From Bemisia tabaci (lineage: Eukaryota > Arthropoda > Insecta > Hemiptera > Aleyrodidae): a stretch of 64,000 nt of DNA. Below the pieces are notes generated by a model. That model was not told the origin of the DNA. It saw only the letters and a list, made by a program, of their open reading frames with translations, and searched no databases. Of this stretch, positions 34,201 through 42,378 are shown piece after piece. A program made the position numbers and the translations under genes. The stretch's first letter is position 1. Each line of letters opens with the position of its first letter. The stretch is from contig NC_092801.1 in assembly GCF_918797505.1 (NCBI RefSeq), forward strand, positions 5,890,001 to 5,954,000. The letters are read 5' to 3'.

Positions 34201-37200
34201 AGTAGACGTTCTGACCAGGCTCCTCTTCACCCACCACCGGCGCAAGTGCATCCTTCTCGTTGACAATTTCGACCGCCTCGCCGTCGCAGCCATGCTCGGC
34301 AAGGACGAGGAAAATCTACTTCCGGTCAGTACTCAGTATCCCACATGGAGAAAAAACTTCATACATGAGACCCGAAGTTGTGGTCATATGCAGGCCCGCC
34401 ACAAGGGGGGGGGGGGGGATATATGGGTCTCTGGTCCCGAGGCCCGGGCCCTGGAGGGGCCCGTGCCATTGGTGAAAAACATCTACGAATTCACATGTAT
34501 GGTCCTGGTCTCGTATGGAAAAGTGAAAAATTTACCCAACAAATTTCGCAAAAGGTGAGTAAATTTTCAAAAACACGCTGGAGCACTGCACAATTTTTCT
34601 TACATTTTTAAAGATTTCTATCAGTTTTCAAGATTTTTAGTATAGATTGATTGATTAGTATACCCCCCCCCCCCGAAAAAAATTTACAGATGTTTTGAAT
34701 GCAACCATCCGAAAGTATTTTGTGCTAAAAGTAAAAAAAAGGCGTAAATATTCAGCAGAAACTAATGGAAAATCTCCTTCATGGGAGCTTCAAAATGCGT
34801 CCAAGTAGATTTAAAATTTGAAAAATTTTCCGGGGGAGGCCCCCGAACCCCCTCTGTGCTGAGGGCTTGGGCCTTAAAACTGGTACCAGGGCCTGAGATG
34901 GGATGTGGCGGGCCTGGTCATATGGATCTCTGAAGTTTTCTGATCACGCATCCGAAAACTTGAGGTCGAGCTGCCGAAATTCGGATCAGACATCGAGGCA
35001 CTTCGGTGTGTACCGGAATACTTCAAATGTCTGACTCGAACCTCGGCAGTTGGACCTCAAGTTCATAGATACGTGATCCGAAAACTTCAGAGATCATTAT
35101 GACCTCAACTTCGGGTCCCACGCACGAAGTTTTTTTTCTCCGTGCACTCTGAAAAACAATATTTTTAGCCAATCTTGTCGACGGCTGAAGTGCAAAATCA
35201 TTTATCTCAACATTTTCGCTTTTATTTTATTTTATCTAAGAGAAACAAGTCAGCTCCATAACTTGAAATTGATACAGAATATTCCACAAACGGAGAAGAA
35301 AAATCAAGGAGGTTTTCAACAAAATTACGTTGACTTGTTTCTCGCCGCACAAGTGCTGGACAAAACAGCCTCAAAAAGTGACTTTATCGGCGCCCCAGTA
35401 CATGGCGAGTATATTATATGCGACACTCAAGAAAAAGTTACGGGCTTAGACATACCGTCCGTTCTGGCCATAGAGGCCGAGAGTTCCGGATGCTGGAGCC
35501 GTAGCTTCGACGGCTACGGGAGCCGAAATGTTCGGCCACTGAACCCGGAACGCGAACCGTATGCCTATGTAGCCCGTAAGTATAGCTTCCACGACCGGAG
35601 TTTTTTTTTCAGTGAATGGTTGCTTGAACCGCGTTAAGCAGAAAGGTACCAAGCCACATCAGCTACTGCCAAATTTAACTAGACAATCCAATTTTTTAAA
35701 TAAAAACGGCTGTGCGAATATTTGTGCAAATTTCAGTGGATTTTCTGCATAGTTCGAGGAAAATTCCTTAACATTTCTGAAGGAATCTGCACGAACGCTC
35801 TCTCTATCGTAAAAAAATTAATTTGCCTGGTTAAATTTGGCAATAGCTGATGTGGTTTGGTTCCTGTCTGCTAAACGCGGTCCTCTTGTGCTCTACTTCC
35901 CATGTGAGCACACGATGTCGCACTGAAAAAAAATTCTCGGCGTTTTTACCAAGGTCCATTGGTACCTTTACCATCCCACTTTTTTTTTACCAATTATTGG
36001 TAATTTTACCAAGACAGACTGGTAAGCTTACCCATAAACCGGTATTTTTACTGTTTTTTTCAGGTAAGAATACCACTTTTATTGGTAATCAATTCCCGGT
36101 AACTTTGCCATTTGATCTCGGTAATTCTACCACAGTCGATAAAAAATATTGGCGTTTTTACCAAGGTCCAGTAAAATTACCGAGAAATTTCAATAATTTT
36201 ACGGAGATTTCTCAGTAAAATTACCAATTCCATAAATGGTAATTTTACCAAGAAAAAACTGGGATCAAATAGAACCCTGAATTCTTGGTAATTTTACCCT
36301 TTTCTTAGTAAATACACCGAGATTTTTTTTCAGTGCGGTTACCTACTTCTTCTTAACGTGCAGTGGTTCATATTTGTCACAGGTGGAAGTGGACGACATC
36401 TACTTCTCGCTGGGGAAGACGGCGAAGCATTCGGAGTTCGTATCCCGAACTTTGCTGACAGGGGTGTTCCGGATGGGGAGTCACCGACAGTGGCACGACG
36501 CCAACCTCTTCTACCACTCCATCTTCGCCGACCCGCAGATCAGCCAGCATTACGGACTCACCTTGGCCGAGGTAGAGACACTCATCGGGCGCTTGGGACG
36601 GAGCAAGGAACACAGCAACGTCGATCTCCACGGGATCAAGCACTACTTCGACGGCTACAGAATCTCCGACAAACAGATCAAGATTTTCAACACCGGGACC
36701 GTTGTCGGGTACTTGGAGGGAGCTGATGAGGATGACCTTATTCCTTCGCTGCCTCTCTTCAGCATCTACAAACCACTTTTCAGGTTCGCAAACCTTACCC
36801 GTTTCAATGGATCACTAAATCTTGTCACTTTCTCGCTACCCTCCCTGCTGAAAATGACGAGTAGGCTATTCAGAATTTGCCAATTCACATGAGTACCTAG
36901 AACTTCCTACTTAAATGGATAGAAATCTTACTCATGTGAGAGGAAATTCTACTCATATCACTAGAATATTCTACTCATAAGAGTAGAAAAGATCAACTCA
37001 TATATGAATTCAATTTTTTTCATTTTTCAGAAGCGATGTTTCTGACCAGGGACACCGATAAAGTGTGTAAATTTGAAAAATAAAAATATTTTGTTCTTAT
37101 GATTTTTTTGATGCGGCGACTAGTTTGTGAGATGTCGGACACGGTAGATTCGACGCTGAACTCATGTGAGTTAAAATCTCTAGTCATATGAGTTGGCGGA

Positions 37201-39200
37201 AACTGGATAGAAAAGATTCTGTTCATATGAGTTAAATTCCATTCATATAAGTTGAAATTCTCTTCATATGAGCTGGAGTCTATTCACATGACTTTGATTT
37301 TCTACTCATTTGTACTCACCATTTTTAGCAGGGCTAGTTTATTTAGTACTCTGAAAGTACTAGATTGATTAATCGATTTATTTCTCAGTAGATTGATTTA
37401 TTGCGCATCTCGCTTTAAGTACCCACATAGGGAGAGTATAGGTACACATTTTTACAAAGCAGCCCGAGACAATGGTAAAATGAAAAAAAAAAAAACAACG
37501 GGAAACAATGATGAAAATACAACTCTAAAAACCCGATTTACGTTTCGACTCAAAACTGTTGTGAGTCGTCATCAGGCGGAAAATAAATTAAAAATTGATA
37601 AGTATCGATAGAAAAACCTAAGAATCACATGTTGGTGGTTGAGATCCGAAGGTGGTTTATCCGGGGGAAATAACAGGATCGCGGCCAGCAACATGTACTG
37701 CCGTGCTATGGAAAAACGCCGTATGAACCCTCCAGGAGTTGCCAAATTTCTATTTATAAAACACGAATTTCCTGGTAAACTTATGAATATTTTTATTCAA
37801 ATTTTTCATATAATGTTGTTTTCAATTTTACCTCGAGTTCTTGAAAATTTCGAGGAAAAATATTCATAACTTTCCTCAAAAATGAACATTTTATTGAAGG
37901 CAATTTGGCAACCCTCGAATGCTCATACGGCGTTCTTCCTTAGCACGGCAGTGTAGGTCTCAGGTTTTTGATTGATGCTTTTTAATTGTAATTTATTTTC
38001 CGACTGAAAATGACTCAGTTTCGTGTCGAAACGTCTCGGAATTTTAGAAGTGTGCACTGGAAAAAAAAACACATTGGATCTCGACATCAGAAAAACATCA
38101 GAAAAACATCGACAATAAAAAAATACTCTAGATTCAATCGGATTTTTGCTTCAATCAAGAACCAAGCCTCTTAATTTGAGTGGATTTCCTTTTGATTTAG
38201 CAGAAATCTGATTGAATCAAGAGTATTTTTTCTTGTCAATGTTTTCAAGAGTCTGGACTCTAGATCCAGTGTGTTTTTTACCAATGTATGCAAAATATAA
38301 AGGCGCTTCGGTTTTTCGAAAGAATCCACGTAACTGAACGGCTGATCGGGTTTACTTTTCTAACCTCGTGTTCAAGTCTCCAAACCTATATATTTTTATT
38401 ATTCGATGATTTCCTTTTGATTGAAGCAAAAATTTGATTGAATCAAGAGTCCTTTTTCTTGTCAATGTTTTCAAGAGTCTGGACTCTAAATCCAATGTGT
38501 TTTTTTCCCAGCGCAGTGTTTATTTCGACGGTGCAAGTCGGCAATCATATAACTCGTTTGCCGTGTCTGAAAATCTCCGCAACTATGTTATTTTTTTAAA
38601 GGAGAAAAAACGGACATGATTCCTTGAAGTTTTTGCAGAATTTTCCTCGCACATAGAAGAAAAATCACGGCAGTTTGAAAGAATTACCGTTGAGTAGTTT
38701 TCCGTTTGAAAAATAAAGTATGACAGGAAGTCCGCGACGTCGCAAACCGAGTTATGTGATTGCCGACGTTCACCGTCGATTTATAGCCGTCTAGTAAAAA
38801 TCAGACGAATTATTACAGGTTTGAACTGTTGGGTGAGCACCTACAGGAGGCTGGCGAGCATGGGACGAATTTGGCTCCGCAATGGGTGATCTCGATTACG
38901 GACCTATTTCAGCTTCGAGAGGCCGTCAACGCGAATGTGACCAACTTCAACGGGACCCACGATAAGGACCTCCTAGTGCAGCTTCTCCAGGAGGCCGGCT
39001 ACTTCACTATCACCGCTCGGCACCCCAACGGATCCGTCCATCTTGAGATTCCTTGCTTGGCCGTCAAGGAGGCTTACGAGGATCTCGTCTACCATGACGA
39101 GTTTTTCGTCATTGAGGAGGAGAAGTTGGAGAGGGAGCTCGAAGCTGACGCCACGAAAAACAACACACATGGCCATAAGGGGAAGAAGAAAGGCCTATGA
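25209..39200 (+). CDS. Gene B: secreted AAA-ATPase_like domain protein (six exons)
   Basis: Tandem paralog of gene A with the same exon phases. Exons at 25209-25247, 26857-26943, 31079-31371, 33988-34324, 36383-36783 and 38819-39200 give about 512 codons with no internal stop. Leader MLQFQFYIGFILH plus KFAFLLPA; then FVDKTAFIKHFL, P-loop APPNFGKST, CILLVDNFD, LLTGVFRMG, DGYRISD, NTGTVVGYLE, and GYFTITAR...LEIPCLAVKEAYE. Key features of gene A are retained, including the Asn in Walker B and the missing nuclease domain. Replacements cluster in loops (for example SHLGDPN in A, SHSQRPH in B). Introns share older blocks with gene A but carry different later insertions. Likely secreted; substrate, partners and tissue cannot be read from the DNA. 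Confidence 0.85.
25804..26807. mobile_element. Element with CCCTGGTAAAAATTGGC termini and an M2 palindrome, intron 1 of gene B
   Basis: CCCTGGTAAAAATTGGCGAT and ACTGCCAATTTTTACCAGGG are the ends, with TA on each side. The interior has GCCGGCTATA-type repeats and, at 26299-26395, the M2 palindromic core. Gene A intron 1 lacks it, so it arrived after duplication. A related copy spans 32045-32810. Confidence 0.8.
26857..26943 (+). CDS. Gene B exon 2: leader end and mature N-terminus
   Basis: Acceptor TTCTTGCAG, donor GTAAGC; 29 codons from KFAFLLPADEH to SLRPLA, the same length and phase as gene A exon 2. CP.PTS.PEL.SLRPLA is conserved between the copies. Confidence 0.8.
26944..28096. other. 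Gene B intron 2, first part
   Basis: Aligns in long patches with gene A intron 2, for example TTTCTCTACATAGGTACTCA in both. A half M9 copy lies at about 27640-27890 and M6 fragments follow. No exon recognised. Confidence 0.55.
28097..28342. mobile_element. M5 element, gene B intron 2
   Basis: CGACGGTGAGACTACC to GTTTCACCGTCG, a more diverged M5 copy. M6-like text (TTGGTTCCGTTTTGCAAAATG) follows at 28370-28400. Confidence 0.65.
28821..30378. repeat. Direct repeats of ~230 bp flanking M2 and M5 copies
   Basis: 28821-29050 and 30151-30378 are near-identical direct copies (TCCTTGAAGTTGGCTTGTTA in the first, TCCTTGGAGTTGGCTTGTTA in the second). Between them lie an M2 copy with its palindromic core at about 29530-29626 and an M5 copy (29764-30020). 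Confidence 0.7.
30640..30995. mobile_element. Relative of the CCCAAGTAGCA MITE
   Basis: AT-rich sequence of ATTGCGATTTAATCG-type words ending in TCCTACTTGGGTATA, similar to 1802-2169. A C17 run at 30608-30639 adjoins it. It ends about 80 bp before exon 3. Confidence 0.55.
31079..31371 (+). CDS. Gene B exon 3: VDKT and P-loop
   Basis: Preceded by a textbook acceptor region (CTAAC branch-like motif at 31051, then TTCTGTTCGGCAG). KIYQDESELFRGLVGRRT, then FVDKTAFIKHFL and APPNFGKSTN. Ends phase 2 before GTGACC, as in gene A. Confidence 0.9.
31439..31726. mobile_element. Insertion private to gene B intron 3
   Basis: GGTCTGGTTACACGCCCAAA at the left is answered by TTTGAGCGTGTTCCCAGC at the right. 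The flanks AGCTCTTA and TAGTGCAGAAAAGG are continuous in gene A at 7660, so the gap is a clean insertion, probably with a TTA duplication. Confidence 0.75.
31773..32021. mobile_element. M16 element, gene B copy of a shared insertion
   Basis: Same element in the same intron position as 7714-7970 in gene A, with matching flanks. It therefore predates the duplication. Confidence 0.8.
32045..32810. mobile_element. M2 element with CCCTGGTAAAAATTGGC-type end
   Basis: The palindromic core is at about 32251-32340 and the right end reads CGCCAATTTTTACCAGGGTA. GCCCGGCTGCATAC and related words repeat as in 25804-26807, showing both belong to one family. Confidence 0.75.
33149..33459. mobile_element. 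M14 hAT-like element with exact 8-bp duplication
   Basis: TAGAGTCCCTTTATACTGAG and its near complement at the right end. GTACTCTC flanks both sides (33141-33148 and 33460-33467). Closely related to the nested element at 12818-13140 in gene A. Confidence 0.9.
33739..33957. mobile_element. M8 element 30 bp upstream of gene B exon 4
   Basis: CAATTGGACGCATTTCTGC at the left and AGAGATACGTCCAATTG at the right. The flanking GCGCGTTC and GAAAGTATTATTCCTGG are continuous in gene A (GCGCGTTGCGATTGAAAG), which is the empty site. It lies directly beside the polypyrimidine tract. Confidence 0.8.
33988..34324 (+). CDS. Gene B exon 4: Walker B region
   Basis: Acceptor GGTTTTAG, donor GTCAGT. APVVFLDLESVNGSTPTEF through HHRRKCILLVDNFDRLAV to EENLLP. 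Length is identical to gene A and the Walker B Asn is conserved, so the replacement preceded duplication. Confidence 0.9.
34341..35150. mobile_element. M12 element interrupted by a GC-rich hAT-type insertion
   Basis: Outer arms: GGAGAAAAAACTTCAT, then GAGACCCGAAGTTGTGGTC, answered by ACTTCGGGTCCCACGC and TTTTTTTTCTCCGTG. A 526-bp insertion at 34391-34916 has termini CAGGCCCGCCACA / TGTGGCGGGCCTG and an exact 8-bp duplication GTCATATG (34383-34390, 34917-34924). It holds a G12 run and a GGCCCGGGCC palindrome. The complex begins 17 bp after the exon 4 donor. Confidence 0.85.
35151..35921. other. Gene B intron 4, no gene recognised
   Basis: Contains an inverted repeat at about 35640-35860 built on AAGCCACATCAGCTAC / TAGCTGATGTGGTTTGG and AT-rich text. 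A 124-codon frame at 35263-35637 has no splice sites or domain; I treat it as chance. Confidence 0.5.
35922..36336. mobile_element. M4 element, gene B intron 4
   Basis: CACTGAAAAAAAATTCTCGG to GAGATTTTTTTTCAGTG with arms rich in TTACC/GGTAA words. It ends 46 bp before exon 5. A full copy in the opposite orientation is at 49102-49472. Confidence 0.8.
36383..36783 (+). CDS. Gene B exon 5: TGV and GYR segment
   Basis: Acceptor TTGTCACAG, donor GTTCGC. VEVDDIYFSLGKTAKH, LLTGVFRMG, DPQISQHYGLTLAEVETLI, FDGYRISD and NTGTVVGYLEG. Two codons longer than gene A near GADEDDLIPSLP. Confidence 0.9.
36843..37333. mobile_element. M11 element with phased ATATGAGT words
   Basis: CCCTGCTGAAAATGACGAGT to ACTCACCATTTTTAGCAGGG. 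Inside, ACTCATATGAGT-like words recur many times about every 20-25 bp on both arms. A second full copy in the opposite orientation is at 43269-43759. Confidence 0.8.
37500..38040. mobile_element. Inverted pair of ribozyme-like repeat ends around an M1 copy
   Basis: At 37542-37575 (minus strand) the text reads CTGATGACGACTC, a loop, then GAGTCGAAAC. At 38003-38035 (plus strand) it reads CTGAAAATGAC, a loop, then GTGTCGAAACGTC. Next to each lies GGAAAATAAATTAAAAATTG or its near complement, so the two are arms of a foldback. A complete M1 copy (37696-37952) is nested between them. Confidence 0.6.
38055..38518. mobile_element. M3 copy and adjacent half copy
   Basis: Full M3 at 38055-38280 (arms with insertion of a repeated ACATCAGAAAA) and a 3' half at about 38405-38518. 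Confidence 0.75.
38526..38780. mobile_element. M5 element 38 bp before gene B exon 6
   Basis: CGACGGTGCAAGTCGGCAAT to GTTCACCGTCGAT. Gene A does not have it before exon 6. It leaves only 38 bp for branch point and acceptor. Confidence 0.8.
38819..39200 (+). CDS. Gene B exon 6: domain end and stop
   Basis: Acceptor TATTACAG. RFELLGEHLQEAGEHG through LLVQLLQEAGYFTITAR and HLEIPCLAVKEAYEDL to a Lys-rich tail and TGA. One codon longer than gene A. Confidence 0.9.
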
Positions 39201-39254
39201 TTATCATTAGAGACGAAAGAGAATAGCGACGGCGCGGCGTAAGTCCTGAATCAC

Positions 39255-39527
39255 ATATGGATTGCATTTTGCAAAAAGGAACCACTAGTAGCATTGCAGT
39301 GTTGCTACGATTGTGCAACTTCTTTCGTTTTAGAGGAAAAACCCGATTATCCCTTAATTAATAGTTTCTATTTTACTCGCTAAAAACCGTAACTTTAAGA
39401 CAAAAATTACCATCTAAATTTCATAGTTTTTCGCAATTTCCGCAATTTTATTGCAAAGGATGAAGTTGCCCAATCTTAGCATCATTGCAATGCTAGTGGT
39501 TCCTTTTTGCAAAATGCAATCCATATC
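39255..39527. mobile_element. M6 inverted-repeat element
   Basis: ATGGATTGCATTTTGCAAAA at the left and TTTTGCAAAATGCAATCCAT at the right, with GCAATG.TGCTA.GATTGTGC arms inside. The near twin at 57641-57903 splits an exon. Lies about 55 bp after the gene B stop. Confidence 0.85.
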
Positions 39528-40690
39528 TCATTTAAGGCGTCTGCAAATCTCCACCCCCATGTCACATTTTTAAAGGAGACCAACTGACATCATCCCTTGA
39601 ATTTATGCAGAATTTTCTTCGCACAGAGAAAAAAAATGACGGCACACTGAAAAAAATAGTTCTGTTCACGGGACTCCTGCACTTCTTTTGTAACAGTCAC
39701 AGAAACTTCCTTTATGACGATACGGCACAGGTGAACATTTTGTCAGAGGAGTCGATCCATCGTCGGCAATGTTCATCAATGATCGACACTGATCCGGCAA
39801 AACTTGTGTAACGGGACGAGGATTACAGGACGGTTCCTCGTTTCTGTGGACCAGTTAAAACTAGGGTTACAGGCTCGTGGTGTGCGCTGGTTAGAAATGG
39901 TGTATACTATGCTGTAGGTCCGGCGCGGCACCGAGAAATGACGCATTTTCAACGGTCCAGGCGCGCACCGTATAGTGATCGCGCAATGCGTGAGGTATTC
40001 CCACAGTCTTGTAGGCGCTAACATGCGTTCAGCGCGCACGGTCGGCGCATTGCGCAGAGAACGTGCAATGTGTGAAGTATTCATATAGTCTGGTAGGCGC
40101 TAATATGCGTTCAGCGCCGACCTCACCGTGTTCGGCGCGATTAGTTAAACTTGCCGAATCGGCGTTTTTCAACTTGTTACTACCATTATATTTTTGCACA
40201 CATTGTATGGATTAAGTAATGTCTTATAAAACAATAAAAAATCCGATTCATCTTCCTCTGTTTATTTACAAGAGGTCAATACTATGTCCGCATCTCTTGT
40301 GTGAATGCACTAGTTTATTGGCCGCTGTAAACTCTTTAACGACGGAAACTCGTACCCAAAATTGTATTTTTTTTTTTTTTAAATTCATATTTATACGTTC
40401 ATCAAACAAAAGTAACAATTAAAATTTCTAGTCTAAGTAGGAAAAAAGTTAGAGTGACGGTAGGTGACTTTTGGATAACAGCGTACATACTTTTTGACGC
40501 TTAAATTTGATTTTAGGAGTAAATTTCTCACGAAATATACTTTAAGACTCGTTTAACCATTAATATTTAATATCTCAATTTTTTAAAAAAAAATTAACTT
40601 ATGCGTGTTATCTTCTAAGCCCCTCGTTTGATCTGCGTTGAGAATACTTGTAAATATCTCGTCCAGAGGCCGACTTCCGAACTTCTCGTC
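39528..40690. other. Downstream of gene B: diverged M2 relatives
   Basis: About 39840-40210 carries a diverged M2-like segment (GCGCAATGCGTGAGGTATTC, then CACAGTCTTGTAGGCGC) whose relatives are at 46380-46950. No gene recognised. Confidence 0.5.
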
Positions 40691-40691
40691 C

Positions 40692-40853
40692 ATGGGCATG
40701 GCGTGTTTTGCGATGTACTGATTTATCTGTCATTTAAATCCATGACAAAGGATCGATAAACAGGGCGTTCGCGACGAACACCTTGATAATCGATTCTTTA
40801 TCATAGCTTCAAATGGGGAAATCTCGATAATCGACCATTCACGTCTCGCCACT
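40692..40853. mobile_element. M7 hAT-type MITE
   Basis: GGCATGGCGTGTTTTGCGAT to CACGTCTCGCCACTG, with the family's CGAACACC / GGTGTTCG centre. Ends are more diverged than at 2257-2420. Confidence 0.65.
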
Positions 40854-40967
40854 GTCCTCGTTGTGTGAATAGTTTCCCTCGTAGGATTTCAGATAAAAAC
40901 TCGTGATGTGCTTTTTTGGTCCAGACCTTGTCTAGTGTCCAGGGTGCTGATTGTTGAAATTTATAGA

Positions 40968-41733
40968 CAAATCGATAGACAAAGAAAAAAAGGGATATGG
41001 AGGGATCCTACTGGTAAAGTCAGTTGCAATGGACCAAAAGCGTAGGTATAGACAAACTAAAGGCAACCCACGAGAGACCCTATAGTTGGTCTCTTTTTCT
41101 CCCTCAGTCCATACCACTCATTTCAACCAATAGGATCGCTTCATACTCCCTGTTAAAGCTAATTAAGTTTCAACCAGGCATGTCTCCGTGGTAACAGAGT
41201 TCTATATACATACATACGCATTGTAACGCTATAAACCCGTGTGAATAAAGTCATATCCGCAGTATTATTAGGAATATTATTATTATGAAGTTGAATAGTT
41301 ATTCAATAGTTCTGATTGTTGCTAAATGTAGGCAACAAAGACAGGCAGCAGAGGAAGCAATGATAAGCAATGTAACAGAGTTCTATATACATACGCATTG
41401 TAACGCTATAAACCTATGTGAATACAGTCGTATCCATTGTATTATTATGAATGTAATTATTATGAAGGTGAATAGTTATTCAATAGCTCTGATTGTTGCT
41501 AAATGTAAGCAACACTCCCTATGTCTTCTTTGTCTAAAGCTTTGTCTATAAATTTCAACAGTCAGCTCGCTGTGGGTGCATAGAGTACATAGAGTCGTAA
41601 TGTAAGTAGGAGAGCTGGCGCCACTTTTAAGCATTTTCCATGTCCCGAATTCCGAGACTCCTGTGTGACGCCGGGTCACTTTTTCGATACATAATCGATT
41701 GTTTGCGATACACGGGTACCCGGCCATCCGATG

Positions 41734-41797
<64 letters not shown>

Positions 41798-42170
41798 AGG
41801 AGATAGGAATCACCACGTATTCCACACCGCCATTTTGGATCGAAAATGTATCGAAAAAGCGACCCGAACTCGGCGCACACCGCACCGGGCTCGGAATTCG
41901 TCGAGCAGAACATGGCGCCAGCTCTCCCATTTACATTACGACTCTATGTACTCTATGCCTCAAGCAACCTCCCGTCGCATGGGGTGGACATCCTGTTCCA
42001 GGAAAAAACCGAGCAAATATCCATTGTATTATTATGAATGTAATTATTATGAAGTTGAATAGTTATTCAATAGTTCTGATTGTTGCTAAATGTAAGCAAC
42101 ACTCCCTATGTCTTCTTTGTCTATAGCTTTGTCTATTAATTTCAACTGTCAGTTCGCTGTGGGTGAGATA
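40968..42170. repeat. Composite repeat: M13 ends, three direct copies and an (AAC)n tract
   Basis: TTATTATGAA then GTTGAATAGTTATTCAATAG recurs near 41275, 41455 and 42045, and CTTTGTCTA..GCTTTGTCTA marks M13 ends. From 41575 to 41965 a foldback has arms ATAGAGTACATAGAGTCGTA and its complement, plus GGAGAGCTGGCGCCA. At its centre lies an (AAC)n microsatellite at about 41731-41800. Long Asn-, Val- or Cys-run frames there are microsatellite artefacts. Confidence 0.7.
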
Positions 42171-42195
42171 AAGATATCGAGTCAGTTATTTGGTT

Positions 42196-42201
42196 TTTAT
42201 T
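42196..42201 (-). promoter_or_regulatory. Probable poly(A) signal of the peroxidase gene
   Basis: AATAAA on the minus strand, about 80 bp downstream of the peroxidase stop codon, a suitable distance for a 3' UTR end. Confidence 0.5.
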
Positions 42202-42281
42202 ATTTGGTGTATTGGCAACTTTAAAGCGACATATGTATCATGTCCTAGCATCACAGTAAGCTCGTCCGCATGAGCGGTGTT

Positions 42282-42378
42282 TCACGACATGTGTCGGTTG
42301 AGTTTGACGCGCTGCTCCCGCCAAGCCTCGAGCTTCATTTTCGGGATGATCTCCTCGCTGCACGGCATCAGATCGTTG
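42282..42378 (-). CDS. Peroxidase exon: C-terminus and stop
   Basis: After the acceptor TTTTTGTTGCAG the frame reads NDLMPCSEEIIPKMKLEAW then REQRVKLNRHMS and TGA. The spaced Cys and Trp match the final strand-helix of animal peroxidases. Confidence 0.8.

Noticed and set aside
35263..35637. 124-codon frame in gene B intron 4
   Set aside because: Overlaps inverted-repeat sequence, has no splice sites and no equivalent in gene A.
41476..42126. Frames with long Asn, Thr, Val or Cys runs
   Set aside because: They are translations of an (AAC)n microsatellite in the centre of a foldback repeat, with no conserved flanking protein sequence.
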